DNA of 64,000 nt from PALSA-600 sp037142875 (GTDB lineage: Bacteria; Actinomycetota; Thermoleophilia; Gaiellales; Gaiellaceae): the NCBI GenBank assembly GCA_037142875.1, contig JBAWZV010000006.1, forward strand, positions 48,430 to 112,429. The letters are read 5' to 3'. Shown here piece after piece: positions 9,015-17,132 of this stretch. The notes under the pieces were generated by a model. The model did no database searches and was not told where the DNA came from. It saw nothing but the letters and a program-made list of their open reading frames with translations. The position numbers and the translations under genes were made by a program. How positions within the stretch are numbered: the stretch's first letter is position 1; every line of letters starts with the position of its first letter.

Positions 9015-10268
9015 CTACCGCACGGCGGAGCCGCTGGCTGCGCTTCGCGCCACCCAGGCGGGCTCGGCCCAGAGCTTCAGCAACTCGACGATGGTGGCAG
9101 CCGAGACCGCCATGTCCTGAACGCTGATCCACTCGTGGACCGAGTGGTACTCGTTGCCACCGGTGTAAAGATTCGGTGTCGGGAGTCCCATCGCGGTCAG
9201 CCGGGAGCCGTCGGTGCCGCCCCGGATCGAGGCGAGGCGAGGCTCCAGACCCGCACGGCGGGTCGCTTCGAGCGCCCCGTCAACGACGTGGGGCACGCCG
9301 TCAAGCACGCTACGCATGTTCCTGTACTGATCCCAGCGTGCGAACGTCGCGTCGGGGCACACCTCGAGCGCCAGCGCTCGGACAAACGCCTCGTGGCCGG
9401 CGAGCTTCTCGTCGTCGTGATCGCGGAGGATGAAGGTGACAGTGGAGCACTCGGCGTTCCCGCTCGTCTCGGTGGGGTGAACGAACCCCTCCTTGCCCTC
9501 GGTCGTCTCGGGTGAGAGCGTGTCTTTCGGGAGCCGGTCGACGAAGGCGGCCGCGAGCTTCACCGGGTTCACGAGCTTCCCCTTCGCGGTGCCGGGGTGC
9601 ACGCCGATGCCCGGGAAGGTCACCTTCAGCTCGACGGCCGAGAACGTCTCGTTCTCGACCTCGCCGACCTCGGCACCGTCGACTGTGTAAGCGAAGTCGG
9701 CGCCGAACGCCGCGATGTCGAAGTGGTCGGTGCCATGCCCGACCTCCTCGTCGACCGTGAAGGCGATCCGGGCAGTTGTGTGGACGATCTCGGGATGCGC
9801 ACTGAGGTAGGCGACAGCGGCCATGATCTCCGCGACACCTGCCTTGTCGTCCGCGCCGAGGAGCGTCGTGCCGTCTGAGGTGATGAGGTCGTGGCCGAGC
9901 CGCTCTCCGAGAAGCGCCGAGGTCGCCGGGGACAGTCCCGGGTGGAGATCGCCGCCCGCGTAGCTTCCGTGGATGATCGGCGTGACGCCTGTACCCGGTG
10001 CGTCCGGTGAGGTGTCGACGTGCGAGCAGAGTCCGACGACGGGGCCTCCGGCCGTGCCCGGTAGCGTCGCGAAGACATAGCCGTGCTCGGTCAGCTCGAC
10101 GTCGGAAAGCCCGACTGCGCGCAGCTCGTCGGCGAGCAGACGTGAGAGGTCGAGCTGCTTCGCTGTCGACGGATAGGTCGTCGCGTCGCGGTCGGACTGG
10201 GTGTCGATCTGGACGTAGCGACAGAACCGGTCGCGTGCGTCAGACAGGAGCTCGTCGGCGAGTGCCAT
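9015..10268 (-). CDS. pepT: Peptidase T (tripeptide aminopeptidase, M20 family)
   Basis: A cytoplasmic zinc aminopeptidase that releases the N-terminal residue of tripeptides. The 417 residues match the family length. Visible metal and catalytic positions are His83 and Asp85 (SHVDTSPD), Asp140 (LLGADDKAG), Glu174/Glu175 (VDEEVGHG), Asp197 (YTVDGAE) and the C-terminal NEYHSVHEW histidine. IRGGTDGSRL is the family signature of the dimerisation/lid region. The gene ends against the terminator shared with the permease, and the preceding minus-strand gene stops 11 nt upstream of its ATG. Confidence 0.93.
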   Translation of the reverse strand: MALADELLSDARDRFCRYVQIDTQSDRDATTYPSTAKQLDLSRLLADELRAVGLSDVELTEHGYVFATLPGTAGGPVVGLCSHVDTSPDAPGTGVTPIIHGSYAGGDLHPGLSPATSALLGERLGHDLITSDGTTLLGADDKAGVAEIMAAVAYLSAHPEIVHTTARIAFTVDEEVGHGTDHFDIAAFGADFAYTVDGAEVGEVENETFSAVELKVTFPGIGVHPGTAKGKLVNPVKLAAAFVDRLPKDTLSPETTEGKEGFVHPTETSGNAECSTVTFILRDHDDEKLAGHEAFVRALALEVCPDATFARWDQYRNMRSVLDGVPHVVDGALEATRRAGLEPRLASIRGGTDGSRLTAMGLPTPNLYTGGNEYHSVHEWISVQDMAVSAATIVELLKLWAEPAWVARSAASGSAVR

Positions 10269-10279
10269 GACAGCCAGTG

Positions 10280-10903
10280 TTACAGCCTCACGGGCACGTA
10301 GGCGAGGAGTTCGTCTCCATGGTCACGAAGCCAGTGCGCCTCGGCGCGCCAGCCGGGCCGGTCGGCGTCGAGTAGCGCCCAGAAACGGGGAGAGTGGTTC
10401 GCCTCGCAGAGGTGGAAGAGCTCGTGGACGACGACGTACTCGAGCACCTCGGCTGGGGCGAGCACGAGTCGCCAGTTGAACGAGAGCGTTCTTCGGGCCG
10501 AGCAGGAGCCCCAACGTGTCCGCTGGTCACGAACCGCGAGCCGCTCGAAGCTGAGGCCGAGGCGGGCGGCGTGGCGAGCTGTTGCCTCCTCGATCTCGAC
10601 GCGTGCCCGGCGTCGGTACCAGCGCTCCAGCGCCTCGGGATCGACGTTGTGCGGAGCGTCGGGGAGGCCGAGGAGCGTTGAGCGGGCCTGCACCCGGCCG
10701 GCGTCGGCGAGCCGCTCGGCGAGCCAATCCATGTGGTCGGCGACGAACCGGAGGACTGTTGCCCGGCTGGTGCGTTGGGGCGTTCGCACCTCGACCGGAT
10801 GCCCCGGCCTCACCACGAGGCGGAGGCGCCGCGACCGGCGCGACTCATGGACGACTGCGCGCACAGGCGCACCGGCAACGATCAGCTCGAGCTCTCCCTT
10901 CAC
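10280..10903 (-). CDS. YgjP-type zinc metallopeptidase domain protein (DUF45)
   Basis: A 207-residue protein of the YgjP/DUF45 family related to WLM and SprT peptidases. His160, Glu161 and His164 form HELFH, His170 (ANHSPRFW) is the likely third zinc ligand, and RTRWGSCS (128-135) is the invariant family motif. The substrate is unknown. I chose the GTG at 10901-10903, because homology-like sequence starts at VKGELELIV; a longer open frame upstream would run into the divergent DsbA-like gene. The two genes share a 54-bp intergenic region. Confidence 0.8.
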   Translation of the reverse strand: MKGELELIVAGAPVRAVVHESRRSRRLRLVVRPGHPVEVRTPQRTSRATVLRFVADHMDWLAERLADAGRVQARSTLLGLPDAPHNVDPEALERWYRRRARVEIEEATARHAARLGLSFERLAVRDQRTRWGSCSARRTLSFNWRLVLAPAEVLEYVVVHELFHLCEANHSPRFWALLDADRPGWRAEAHWLRDHGDELLAYVPVRL

Positions 10904-10910
10904 CGGGCCG

Positions 10911-10916
10911 AGCCTA
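10911..10916 (-). promoter_or_regulatory. Predicted -10 element, leaderless start
   Basis: TAGGCT on the minus strand ends 7 nt before the GTG at 10903. Confidence 0.45.
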
Positions 10917-10945
10917 GAGGCGCCCCCGGGTGGAATGCGCCCGGC

Positions 10946-10951
10946 TACGGT
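10946..10951 (+). promoter_or_regulatory. Predicted -10 element, leaderless start
   Basis: TACGGT ends 6 nt before the ATG at 10958. Confidence 0.45.
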
Positions 10952-10957
10952 GACCTC

Positions 10958-11608
10958 ATGAGAGTCGAGATCTGGTCCGACGTCGTGTGCCCATGGTGCT
11001 ACCTCGGGAAGCGGCGCTTCGAGGCGGCGCTCGCCCGCTTCGACCAGGCCGACGAGATCGAGGTCGTCTGGCGGAGCTTCGAGCTCGACCCCGGCGCTCC
11101 TGAGCTCCGCGAGGTGTCGTCGCTCGAGCATCTCGCTCAGAAGTACGGGATGAGCGAGGAGCAGGTACACGCCTCGTGGAAGCAGCTGACGGAGCTTGGC
11201 GCAGCCGAGGGAATCGAGTACCACCTCGACCGCGCGCGTAGCGGTAACAGCTTTGATGCCCACCGGCTGATCCACCTCGGAGCTGCGCACGGTCTGGGCG
11301 ACGAGACGAAGGAGGCGCTCCTGCACGCCTACTTCACCGACTGCGAGCCGATAGGTGACGCGGCGGTGCTGGAGCGTGTTGCTCTTGCCGTGGGACTACC
11401 CGCGGATGAGGTGCGCGACCTGCTTGCAGGCGACCGGTTTGCGGCCGAGGTGCGGGCCGATCAGCAGCAGGCGCGTGACTACGGGATCGGGGGCGTTCCG
11501 TTCTTCGCGCTCGATGGTCGGTACGCGATCTCGGGCGCGCAGAGCACCGAGCTGATGCTCGAGGCGATCGAGACGGCCTGGGCCGAGCACGTTCCCGTCG
11601 AGGGGTAG
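10958..11608 (+). CDS. DsbA-family (FrnE-like) thiol oxidoreductase
   Basis: A 216-residue thioredoxin-fold protein with the helical insertion of the DsbA family. The active site is Cys11-Pro-Trp-Cys14 (SDVVCPWCYLGKRRF), and GGVPFF near residue 175 supplies the cis-proline loop. There is no signal peptide, so it acts in the cytoplasm like FrnE and 2-hydroxychromene-2-carboxylate isomerase relatives rather than in exported protein folding. The substrate is unknown. Confidence 0.88.
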   Translation: MRVEIWSDVVCPWCYLGKRRFEAALARFDQADEIEVVWRSFELDPGAPELREVSSLEHLAQKYGMSEEQVHASWKQLTELGAAEGIEYHLDRARSGNSFDAHRLIHLGAAHGLGDETKEALLHAYFTDCEPIGDAAVLERVALAVGLPADEVRDLLAGDRFAAEVRADQQQARDYGIGGVPFFALDGRYAISGAQSTELMLEAIETAWAEHVPVEG

Positions 11609-11634
11609 TCATCGGTCGTAGGGCCGGGCTCCAC

Positions 11635-11640
11635 TACCCT
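11635..11640 (+). promoter_or_regulatory. Predicted -10 element, leaderless start
   Basis: TACCCT ends 10 nt before the ATG at 11651. The surrounding 15 bases (11632-11646) recur exactly before priA. Confidence 0.45.
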
Positions 11641-11650
11641 GGCTCGTTCG

Positions 11651-13321
11651 ATGAGCGAATACGTCTTCAGCATGTACAAGGTCGACAAGTTCTACGGCCA
11701 CGACCGGCAGGTTCTGTCGAACGTCACCCTGTCGTTCCTTCACGGCGCCAAGATCGGCGTCCTCGGGCCGAACGGCGGCGGCAAGTCGACGCTCCTGCGG
11801 ATCATGGCAGGCATCGAGGAGACCTCGAGCGGCACCGCCGACCTCGCGCCGGGCGCGACGGTGGGTCTACTCGAACAGGAGCCCTACCTCGACCCGGCAA
11901 AGGACGTCCGCGGAAACGTCGAGGACGGTGTGCGTGAGACACGCGATCTGCTCGACCGCTTCAACGCGATCAACGCGAAGTTCTCCGAGCCCGACGCCGA
12001 CTTCGACGCCCTGCTCGCCGAGCAGGCAGTCGTCCAGGACCAGATCGACCGCCGTGACGCCTGGTCGCTCGACGCGATGCTCGACCGCGCGATGGATGCG
12101 CTCCGGCTGCCCGACGGCGACCGTGATGTCGAGACGCTCTCCGGCGGAGAGCGTCGCCGCGTGGCGCTCTGTCGGCTGCTGCTCTCGTCGCCCGACCTCC
12201 TCCTGCTCGACGAGCCGACGAACCACCTTGACGCGGAGTCGGTCGCCTGGCTCGAGCACTTCCTCGCGGAGTACAAGGGCACGATCGTCGCCGTCACCCA
12301 TGACCGGTACTTCCTCGACAACGTTGCAGGCTGGATCCTGGAGCTCGACCGAGGCCGCGGCCTGCCGTTCGAGGGCAACTACTCCTCATGGCTCGTCCAG
12401 AAGCAGGCCCGGCTTGTGATCGAGGAGAAGAGCGAGTCGGCGCGCCAGCGCACGCTGCAGCGCGAGCTCGAGTGGGTTCGCATGGGCGCGAAGGCGCGTC
12501 ACGCGAAGTCGAAGGCGCGTCTGCAAGCCTACGACAAGCTCTACGCCGAGGAACAGCAGGTGAAGCTCGAGAAGGTCGAGATCCACATCCCGTCCGGCCC
12601 GCGCCTCGGCGACAACGTCATCACGGCCAAGGGCCTGACGAAGGGGTTCGGCGACCGCCTCCTGTTCGAGAATCTGAGCTTCGACCTTCCTCCGGCCGGG
12701 ATCGTCGGCGTTGTTGGCCCGAACGGCGCCGGCAAGACCACGCTCTTCCGGATGATCGCCGGCCAGGAGAAGCCCGACAGCGGCACCCTCGAGGTGGGAG
12801 AGACCGTCCAGCTCGCGTACGTCGACCAGTCACGCGGCGATCTCGACCCGAAGAACAACGTCTGGAAGGAGATCAGCGGCGGGCACGACACGATCTACCT
12901 CGGCAAGCGCGAGGTGAACTCCCGCATGTACGTCAGCTGGTTCAACTTCCGCGGCAGTGATCAGCAGAAGCGCGTCGGCGACCTCTCAGGCGGTGAGCGC
13001 AACCGCGTGCACCTCGCGAAGCTTCTCCGCTCGGGCGGCAACGTCCTGCTCCTCGACGAGCCCACGAACGACCTCGACGTCGACACCCTGCGTGCGCTCG
13101 AAGATGCCCTCCTCGACTTCGCGGGCTGCGCTGTGGTCATCACCCACGATCGCTGGTTCCTCGACCGTGTCGCGACGCACATCCTCGCCTTCGAGGGAGA
13201 TAGCGAGGCGATCTGGTTCGAGGGAAGCTGGGCCGACTACACCGCGTGGATGAAGGAGACCCGGGGCGCGGACGCTCTCGAGCCGCACCGGATCAAGTAC
13301 AAGCCGCTCGTCCGCTCCTAG
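11651..13321 (+). CDS. ettA: Energy-dependent translational throttle protein EttA (ABC-F ATPase)
   Basis: A soluble tandem ABC ATPase of 556 residues that binds the ribosomal E site and gates elongation according to the ATP/ADP balance. Walker A motifs are GPNGGGKST at 39-47 and GPNGAGKTT from 356. Signatures LSGGERRRVALCRLL and LSGGERNRVHLAKLL and two Walker B aspartates (LLLLDEPTNHLD, VLLLDEPTNDLD) are all intact. An arginine/lysine-rich linker (KARHAKSKARLQAYDKL) lies between the two cassettes. Length and order fit EttA rather than the antibiotic-resistance ABC-F branches. A decayed gene on the other strand abuts its stop. Confidence 0.93.
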   Translation: MSEYVFSMYKVDKFYGHDRQVLSNVTLSFLHGAKIGVLGPNGGGKSTLLRIMAGIEETSSGTADLAPGATVGLLEQEPYLDPAKDVRGNVEDGVRETRDLLDRFNAINAKFSEPDADFDALLAEQAVVQDQIDRRDAWSLDAMLDRAMDALRLPDGDRDVETLSGGERRRVALCRLLLSSPDLLLLDEPTNHLDAESVAWLEHFLAEYKGTIVAVTHDRYFLDNVAGWILELDRGRGLPFEGNYSSWLVQKQARLVIEEKSESARQRTLQRELEWVRMGAKARHAKSKARLQAYDKLYAEEQQVKLEKVEIHIPSGPRLGDNVITAKGLTKGFGDRLLFENLSFDLPPAGIVGVVGPNGAGKTTLFRMIAGQEKPDSGTLEVGETVQLAYVDQSRGDLDPKNNVWKEISGGHDTIYLGKREVNSRMYVSWFNFRGSDQQKRVGDLSGGERNRVHLAKLLRSGGNVLLLDEPTNDLDVDTLRALEDALLDFAGCAVVITHDRWFLDRVATHILAFEGDSEAIWFEGSWADYTAWMKETRGADALEPHRIKYKPLVRS

Positions 13322-13582
13322 CGCGCTGCGGCAGCCGGCGTGCCGGGAGATGAACGCGAGCACGCGTGACCAGGCCTCGGCCGAGTCGTCTGCGAGCTCC
13401 TCGTAGAAGCGGTAGAGGCCTCGCACGTCTGGCAGCACGACGATGCCGCTCGGGTCGTCGGGGAGCGCGGCGAACGCTGCGAGGTCGGTGCAGTTGGCGG
13501 AGGACAGCGTGAGATCCCGGTGCGAGATCGCTGCGCCGGCGATCACGGGGACCGGCGGCAGCGAGTCCAGGTCGAAGCACAC
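13322..13582 (-). pseudogene. Dienelactone hydrolase family gene with an internal deletion
   Basis: From a GTG at 13582 the frame encodes MCFDLDSLPPVPVIAG and continues to VVLPDVRGLYRFYEELA, the first 65 or so residues of an alpha/beta-hydrolase of the dienelactone hydrolase family. It then jumps directly to DDSAEAWSRVLAFISRHA, which looks like the extreme C-terminus. The nucleophile, acid and histidine region is missing, so the product cannot be an active hydrolase. The original stop is also gone, and the frame runs on antisense into ettA. A TACGCT hexamer still sits 6 nt before the GTG. A large in-frame deletion is the simplest explanation. Confidence 0.6.
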
Positions 13583-13588
13583 GCCGCG

Positions 13589-13594
13589 AGCGTA
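13589..13594 (-). promoter_or_regulatory. Predicted -10 element of the decayed hydrolase gene
   Basis: TACGCT on the minus strand ends 6 nt before the GTG at 13582. Confidence 0.35.
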
Positions 13595-13650
13595 CCCGGC
13601 ATCCCCGGCGTGTCCCTTCGGGCCCTGTCTCGATAGGGCATGCTGGAGCC

Positions 13651-14178
13651 ATGCGGCGCACGATCAGCCTCGCCCTCGGCATGGCGGTGCTTCTTGGCTG
13701 CGACACGGCGGCCGCGACCGCGCCTGCCGCCCACGTCTTCAGGGTGGCTCGCGTCGTCGATGGAGACACCGTGTATCTGACAAGCGGGGCGAAGATCCGT
13801 CTCGTCCAGATCGACACTCCGGAGGTGTTCTTCGGTTTCGAGTGCTGGGGGCGGCAGGCCTCAGCAGAGACGAAGCTGCTCCTGCCGCCCGGGACGCGCG
13901 TTCGTCTCCTGGCGGAGCCGGCGACCGACCGCGTCGACGCCTACGGTCGACTGCTGCGGTACGTGATCAGGGCCGCTGACAACGTCAACGTCAACCTCCG
14001 CCTCGTCGCTCGCGGAGACGCAGCTCCGTATTTCTACGACGGCCGCGAGGGGCGCTTCGCGGCCACACTCACCCGCCTGGCGACACGGGCTCGGGCAGAG
14101 CATCGAGGGCTCTGGGGCGCGTGCCGATCGACGCCCGTCGCCTTCGAGCGCGGTGTCGACACAGGCCCGGCGACCTGA
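13651..14178 (+). CDS. Exported thermonuclease-like (SNase) protein
   Basis: A 175-residue staphylococcal-nuclease-fold protein. The N-terminus is a signal sequence with LLGC at 18-21, a plausible lipobox, so it may be a lipoprotein. The OB-fold core shows VVDGDTVYL, IRLVQIDTPE (calcium-binding aspartates and an active-site arginine) and DAYGRLLRYV (the second conserved arginine region). It probably cuts extracellular DNA or RNA. No close gene partner is evident. Confidence 0.78.
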   Translation: MRRTISLALGMAVLLGCDTAAATAPAAHVFRVARVVDGDTVYLTSGAKIRLVQIDTPEVFFGFECWGRQASAETKLLLPPGTRVRLLAEPATDRVDAYGRLLRYVIRAADNVNVNLRLVARGDAAPYFYDGREGRFAATLTRLATRARAEHRGLWGACRSTPVAFERGVDTGPAT

Positions 14179-14243
14179 GCCGTCGGTCGCGATGTCCGCG
14201 AGATCCGGGAAACCGATTTCGTCCGACGGCCGTATCTCCGTAC

Positions 14244-14621
14244 ATGAGAAACCTGATCACACCCTCCGTTGTCGCCGTCGTGAGCGGGGTCGCCGTCGCG
14301 GCCGCCGCAGCGCACGGCAGCGCGACCCCGACGCCGTCCACCTGCGCGTCGGCCTGGAACAAGTCCGCTCCGAGCACGCTCCGCTCGACGCTCCTCGCTG
14401 GTAGCCCGGCGGCCAAGGCGTTCGTCGTCGGCGGCGGCACGTCGCCCGTCTGCGAGATCTTCTTCACGCTCGGGAACGGCAAGCTCGTGATGACGCACGG
14501 CAGCTGGAACGGCGGCTCGGTACGCGTCTGGCAGCCGCTCGAGAAGCTGACGTCGGCGATCAAGCCGGTGCCGTCGAACGCCGCTGTCGCGACGAACGGC
14601 ACGATCAGCTTCAAGGGGTAG
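14244..14621 (+). CDS. Small secreted protein of unknown function
   Basis: A 125-residue protein with an N-terminal hydrophobic signal segment (residues 5-24, cleavage likely near AAAHG-SA). The mature part has two cysteines (Cys34 and Cys70) that could form a disulfide, and ends in a beta-rich stretch (VMTHGSWNGGSVRVWQP). I do not recognise the family. A longer open frame exists upstream, but the signal peptide sets the start at 14244. It is followed by a strong hairpin. Confidence 0.6.
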   Translation: MRNLITPSVVAVVSGVAVAAAAAHGSATPTPSTCASAWNKSAPSTLRSTLLAGSPAAKAFVVGGGTSPVCEIFFTLGNGKLVMTHGSWNGGSVRVWQPLEKLTSAIKPVPSNAAVATNGTISFKG

Positions 14622-14630
14622 TCGCAGAAC

Positions 14631-14663
14631 GCGGGGAGGCGGGGCAGCGCTCCGTCTCCCCGC
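14631..14663. terminator. Hairpin between convergent genes
   Basis: GCGGGGAG pairs perfectly with CTCCCCGC across a 17-nt GC-rich loop, between the secreted-protein gene and the DnaQ-like gene. No T tract. Confidence 0.5.
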
Positions 14664-14680
14664 CCCGCACCTGGCTCTGG

Positions 14681-15547
14681 CTAGGCGATCGCGGCTTCGC
14701 GAGCGCGCTCGTCGCTGAGACGATCGAGCTCGTCGTAGACGTCCTGCACCTGCTCACGCGTGAGCAGGTTGGGGTCGTCGATGCCGGCGATGCGCTGGAC
14801 GAGTGCCACAACCTTGTCACGGTCGGCTCGGCCGTCGCTGCCCGTGAGGCCGGCCGGGCGAGCGAGTCCGAAGACGCGGCGGATCTGCGGCTCGGAGGCC
14901 GGCCGCGTGTCGCCGCGCGTGCGCAGCCGCATGTAGGCGTCATGGTCGAGTCGCGCCGACTCGGGCGCGTACCCGAGCTGCAGCACGACGCGCAGGAGCG
15001 CGGCCGCGGCGACCACGTCGCCGAGCGCCTCGTGGGCGTCGTCGAGCCGGATGCCGTGTCGACGGCAGATCTCCTCGAGCCGGTGGCTCTCGGCACGCGG
15101 CTCCAGAAGGCGAAAGGCCTCGAGCGTGCAGGCGATCTCGGCGGGGTGGTACTCGAGCCCAGCGCTCGCGAAGGCGTGCTGCACCATCGGCAGATCGAAG
15201 TTCGCATTGTGCGCCGCGAAGACCCGGTCTCCGAGGAGATCAAGGAGGTAGACGGCAAGCTCGCCAAACGTCGGCGCGTCGATCACGTCGGCGTCGTGGA
15301 TGCCGTGGACCGCACTTGCGCCGGCCGGGATCGGGCACGGGGGCCTGACGAGCGAGCTGAACCGCTCGAGCTCGACACCCTCTCGGTCGAGCAGGGCGAC
15401 CGCGAGCGACACGATCTCGTCCTTGCCCGGATCGACACCGGTCGTCTCGCAGTCGAAGACCGCATATCCGCTCGGTGCAGGGAGGTCGTCGCTGCGACGA
15501 AGCACTCCGGGGACGTCCGAGACGGACGGCGGCGCGACGAACTTCAT
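14681..15547 (-). CDS. DnaQ-like 3'-5' exonuclease (DEDDh)
   Basis: A 288-residue protein whose first 185 residues are a DEDDh exonuclease domain. Asp32 and Glu34 (FDCETTG), Asp118 (AHNANFDLP), His172 (DAHEALGD) and Asp177 are the four acidic ligands and the general base. This fold is used by DNA polymerase III epsilon proofreading subunits, RNase T and similar enzymes. The extra 100-residue C-terminus (EPQIRRVFGLA...LTREQVQDVYDELDRL) is helical and typical of stand-alone actinobacterial versions, so I avoid naming it dnaQ. The ATG at 15545-15547 was chosen because family-like sequence starts there. Confidence 0.82.
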   Translation of the reverse strand: MKFVAPPSVSDVPGVLRRSDDLPAPSGYAVFDCETTGVDPGKDEIVSLAVALLDREGVELERFSSLVRPPCPIPAGASAVHGIHDADVIDAPTFGELAVYLLDLLGDRVFAAHNANFDLPMVQHAFASAGLEYHPAEIACTLEAFRLLEPRAESHRLEEICRRHGIRLDDAHEALGDVVAAAALLRVVLQLGYAPESARLDHDAYMRLRTRGDTRPASEPQIRRVFGLARPAGLTGSDGRADRDKVVALVQRIAGIDDPNLLTREQVQDVYDELDRLSDERAREAAIA

Positions 15548-15639
15548 GCTTTGAGAATGCTGAACGGGTCGGACGGCGGCCGTCAGGAGCGGAGTGGACA
15601 CACCCCGAAGTCCTCTGCGCAGACGTGTCGTCTTACGGG

Positions 15640-16284
15640 CTAGGAGGCGGTGGCCTTGCGCTCCCAGCGGTCGCGCCACGAGTCCTTCGTCAGCCCGGCG
15701 ATCAGTGCGCGACTCTTCGGACGTCCGTCCCTTGCACGGCCGAGGATGTTGATCCGGAAGACGTTCTCGCCGATCGGCACGGCGACGGATGTCGTCGCGG
15801 CCGGCAGCGTGAGCGTCTCGAGCGCGACGTACTCGGCGCCGGGACGTGGACGCTCGCTGAAGCGGATCTCCCAGTCGGCGATCCCGGCTACGGCGTCCCA
15901 CTCGAGTGCCGTGGAGTCGCTCTCGCTGCGACGAACATCCATGTTCCCGGTGATCGTCGGCTTCGTCCGGAGCGAGCTGCGCAGCGACGGCCGCGGCGCG
16001 ACGGGCGCAGGCGTGGCCGGTGGTGGCGCGTCGCCGGCGAGCCGTCGGCGGGCCCGGTAGACGCCGATCACGCGGTCGAGTTGCTCGGCTGCGGCTCGTT
16101 CGGCCTGGTCGATCTCGGCAACCTCGGCGAGATCGGCGTCGGAACGCGCCTTCGAGGCCGCGCCCTGGAGGCGCGCCTGGAGGGAGGTCTCGTCTGGTTC
16201 GCGCCCGGCCGCAATCGCTGCGCGCGCCTCCGCGAGCACGGTCGTCTTGACAAGCGAGAAGCCGTCGAGAGCTGCGCTGCTCAT
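15640..16284 (-). CDS. Unknown protein with a fibronectin-III-like C-terminal domain
   Basis: A 214-residue protein. Residues 1-75 are helical and alanine/arginine-rich. A proline-rich linker (PPPATPAPVAPRP) follows. Residues from about 115 to 205 look like a fibronectin type III or related beta-sandwich: LEWDAVAGIADWEIRFSE, then YVALETLTLPAATTSVAVP and FRINILGRARDGRPKS. There is no signal peptide. The ATG sits immediately after the stop of the DUF2237 gene (16285), so the two are co-transcribed. Function not recognised. Confidence 0.6.
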   Translation of the reverse strand: MSSAALDGFSLVKTTVLAEARAAIAAGREPDETSLQARLQGAASKARSDADLAEVAEIDQAERAAAEQLDRVIGVYRARRRLAGDAPPPATPAPVAPRPSLRSSLRTKPTITGNMDVRRSESDSTALEWDAVAGIADWEIRFSERPRPGAEYVALETLTLPAATTSVAVPIGENVFRINILGRARDGRPKSRALIAGLTKDSWRDRWERKATAS

Positions 16285-16668
16285 CTAGACCGCGTCGGGG
16301 AAGACCGCCCGGGCGGTCAGCAGCTCGATCGGCACGATCTCAAGGGCGCGCTGATGGGTCGCGCCGAGGACGACCTCGGGGGCGCAGCCGGCTTCATGCG
16401 CTTCGAGCCAGCGCGCAGCGCAGAGGCACCAGCGGTCGCCGGGCTTCAAGCCCTCGAAACCCCACTTCGGGATCGGGGTCGAGAGGTCGTTTCCGGCCTG
16501 CTTGCTGAACGCGAGAAACTCCTCGGTCAGGAGGACGCAGACGGTGTGGCTTCCCGCGTCCTCGGGCCCTGTCGAGCAGCAGCCGTTGCGATAGAAACCG
16601 GTCAGCGGCTCGTTCGAGCAGGGCAGCAGTTCACCGCCGACGACATTCACGTCTGGTTCCGGGCTCAT
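16285..16668 (-). CDS. DUF2237 family protein
   Basis: A 127-residue protein matching the DUF2237 family: N-terminal NVVGGELLPCSNEPLTGFYRNGCC, then HTVCVLLTEEFLAFSKQAGNDLSTP and the core GDRWCLCAARWLEA. Several conserved cysteines and a tryptophan suggest a compact fold, but no activity is established for the family. It is the first gene of a two-gene minus-strand unit with the fibronectin-like gene. Confidence 0.8.
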   Translation of the reverse strand: MSPEPDVNVVGGELLPCSNEPLTGFYRNGCCSTGPEDAGSHTVCVLLTEEFLAFSKQAGNDLSTPIPKWGFEGLKPGDRWCLCAARWLEAHEAGCAPEVVLGATHQRALEIVPIELLTARAVFPDAV

Positions 16669-16674
16669 GGGGCC

Positions 16675-16680
16675 AGCGTA
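16675..16680 (-). promoter_or_regulatory. Predicted -10 element, leaderless start
   Basis: TACGCT on the minus strand ends 6 nt before the ATG at 16668. Confidence 0.45.
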
Positions 16681-16754
16681 TCGGCACCGGATCGCGGCAC
16701 GGCTCCCCACGGGATGCTCCGGCCAGATTCGTCTCCGGGTCCGGTGTGCGGCGC

Positions 16755-16760
16755 TACAGT
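16755..16760 (+). promoter_or_regulatory. Predicted -10 element, leaderless start
   Basis: TACAGT ends 6 nt before the ATG at 16767. Confidence 0.45.
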
Positions 16761-16766
16761 TCAACC

Positions 16767-17033
16767 ATGCTCCCGCTCGCAAAGGCACTGAAGATCGCCG
16801 CCAGCCCGGCTGGCCGCAAGGCGCTCGGCCAGGTCGTCAAGGTCGCTCGCACCGACGAGGGACGCAAGCTGCTCTCGCAGGCGCGCAAGGTCGCGACGAG
16901 CCCCGAGGGCCGCAAGCTGATCGCCGAGGCGCGGCAGGCAGCGAAACAGGCGGGCGGTGCCGCGAGGTCGCCGATGAGCGCCGACAAGCTCGACGCGATC
17001 CGCGCCTCGCTCGGCAAGTTCAAGCGCTCCTAG
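16767..17033 (+). CDS. Small basic protein with internal repeats
   Basis: An 88-residue lysine/arginine-rich helical protein. A unit of about 18 residues recurs three times, each with an S/T-x-x-GRK core: SPAGRKALGQVVKVA, TDEGRKLLSQARKVA and SPEGRKLIAEARQAA. Such basic repeats could bind nucleic acid or lie on a membrane surface, but nothing specific can be claimed. The in-frame ATG 21 nt upstream is less likely, since the -10-like hexamer overlaps it. Confidence 0.55.
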   Translation: MLPLAKALKIAASPAGRKALGQVVKVARTDEGRKLLSQARKVATSPEGRKLIAEARQAAKQAGGAARSPMSADKLDAIRASLGKFKRS

Positions 17034-17051
17034 CGGAGATCCCATCTTCCC

Positions 17052-17068
17052 CGGCGGAGACTCCGCCG
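17052..17068 (+). terminator. Short hairpin
   Basis: CGGCGGA-GAC-TCCGCCG, a perfect 7-bp stem 18 nt after the stop at 17033. No T tract. Confidence 0.4.
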
Positions 17069-17132
17069 ATTCACGGATGCGCGTCGCAGGTCAAACGAGC
17101 GATGCTTCGGGCATGTCGAGCAAGGAGTCGCA

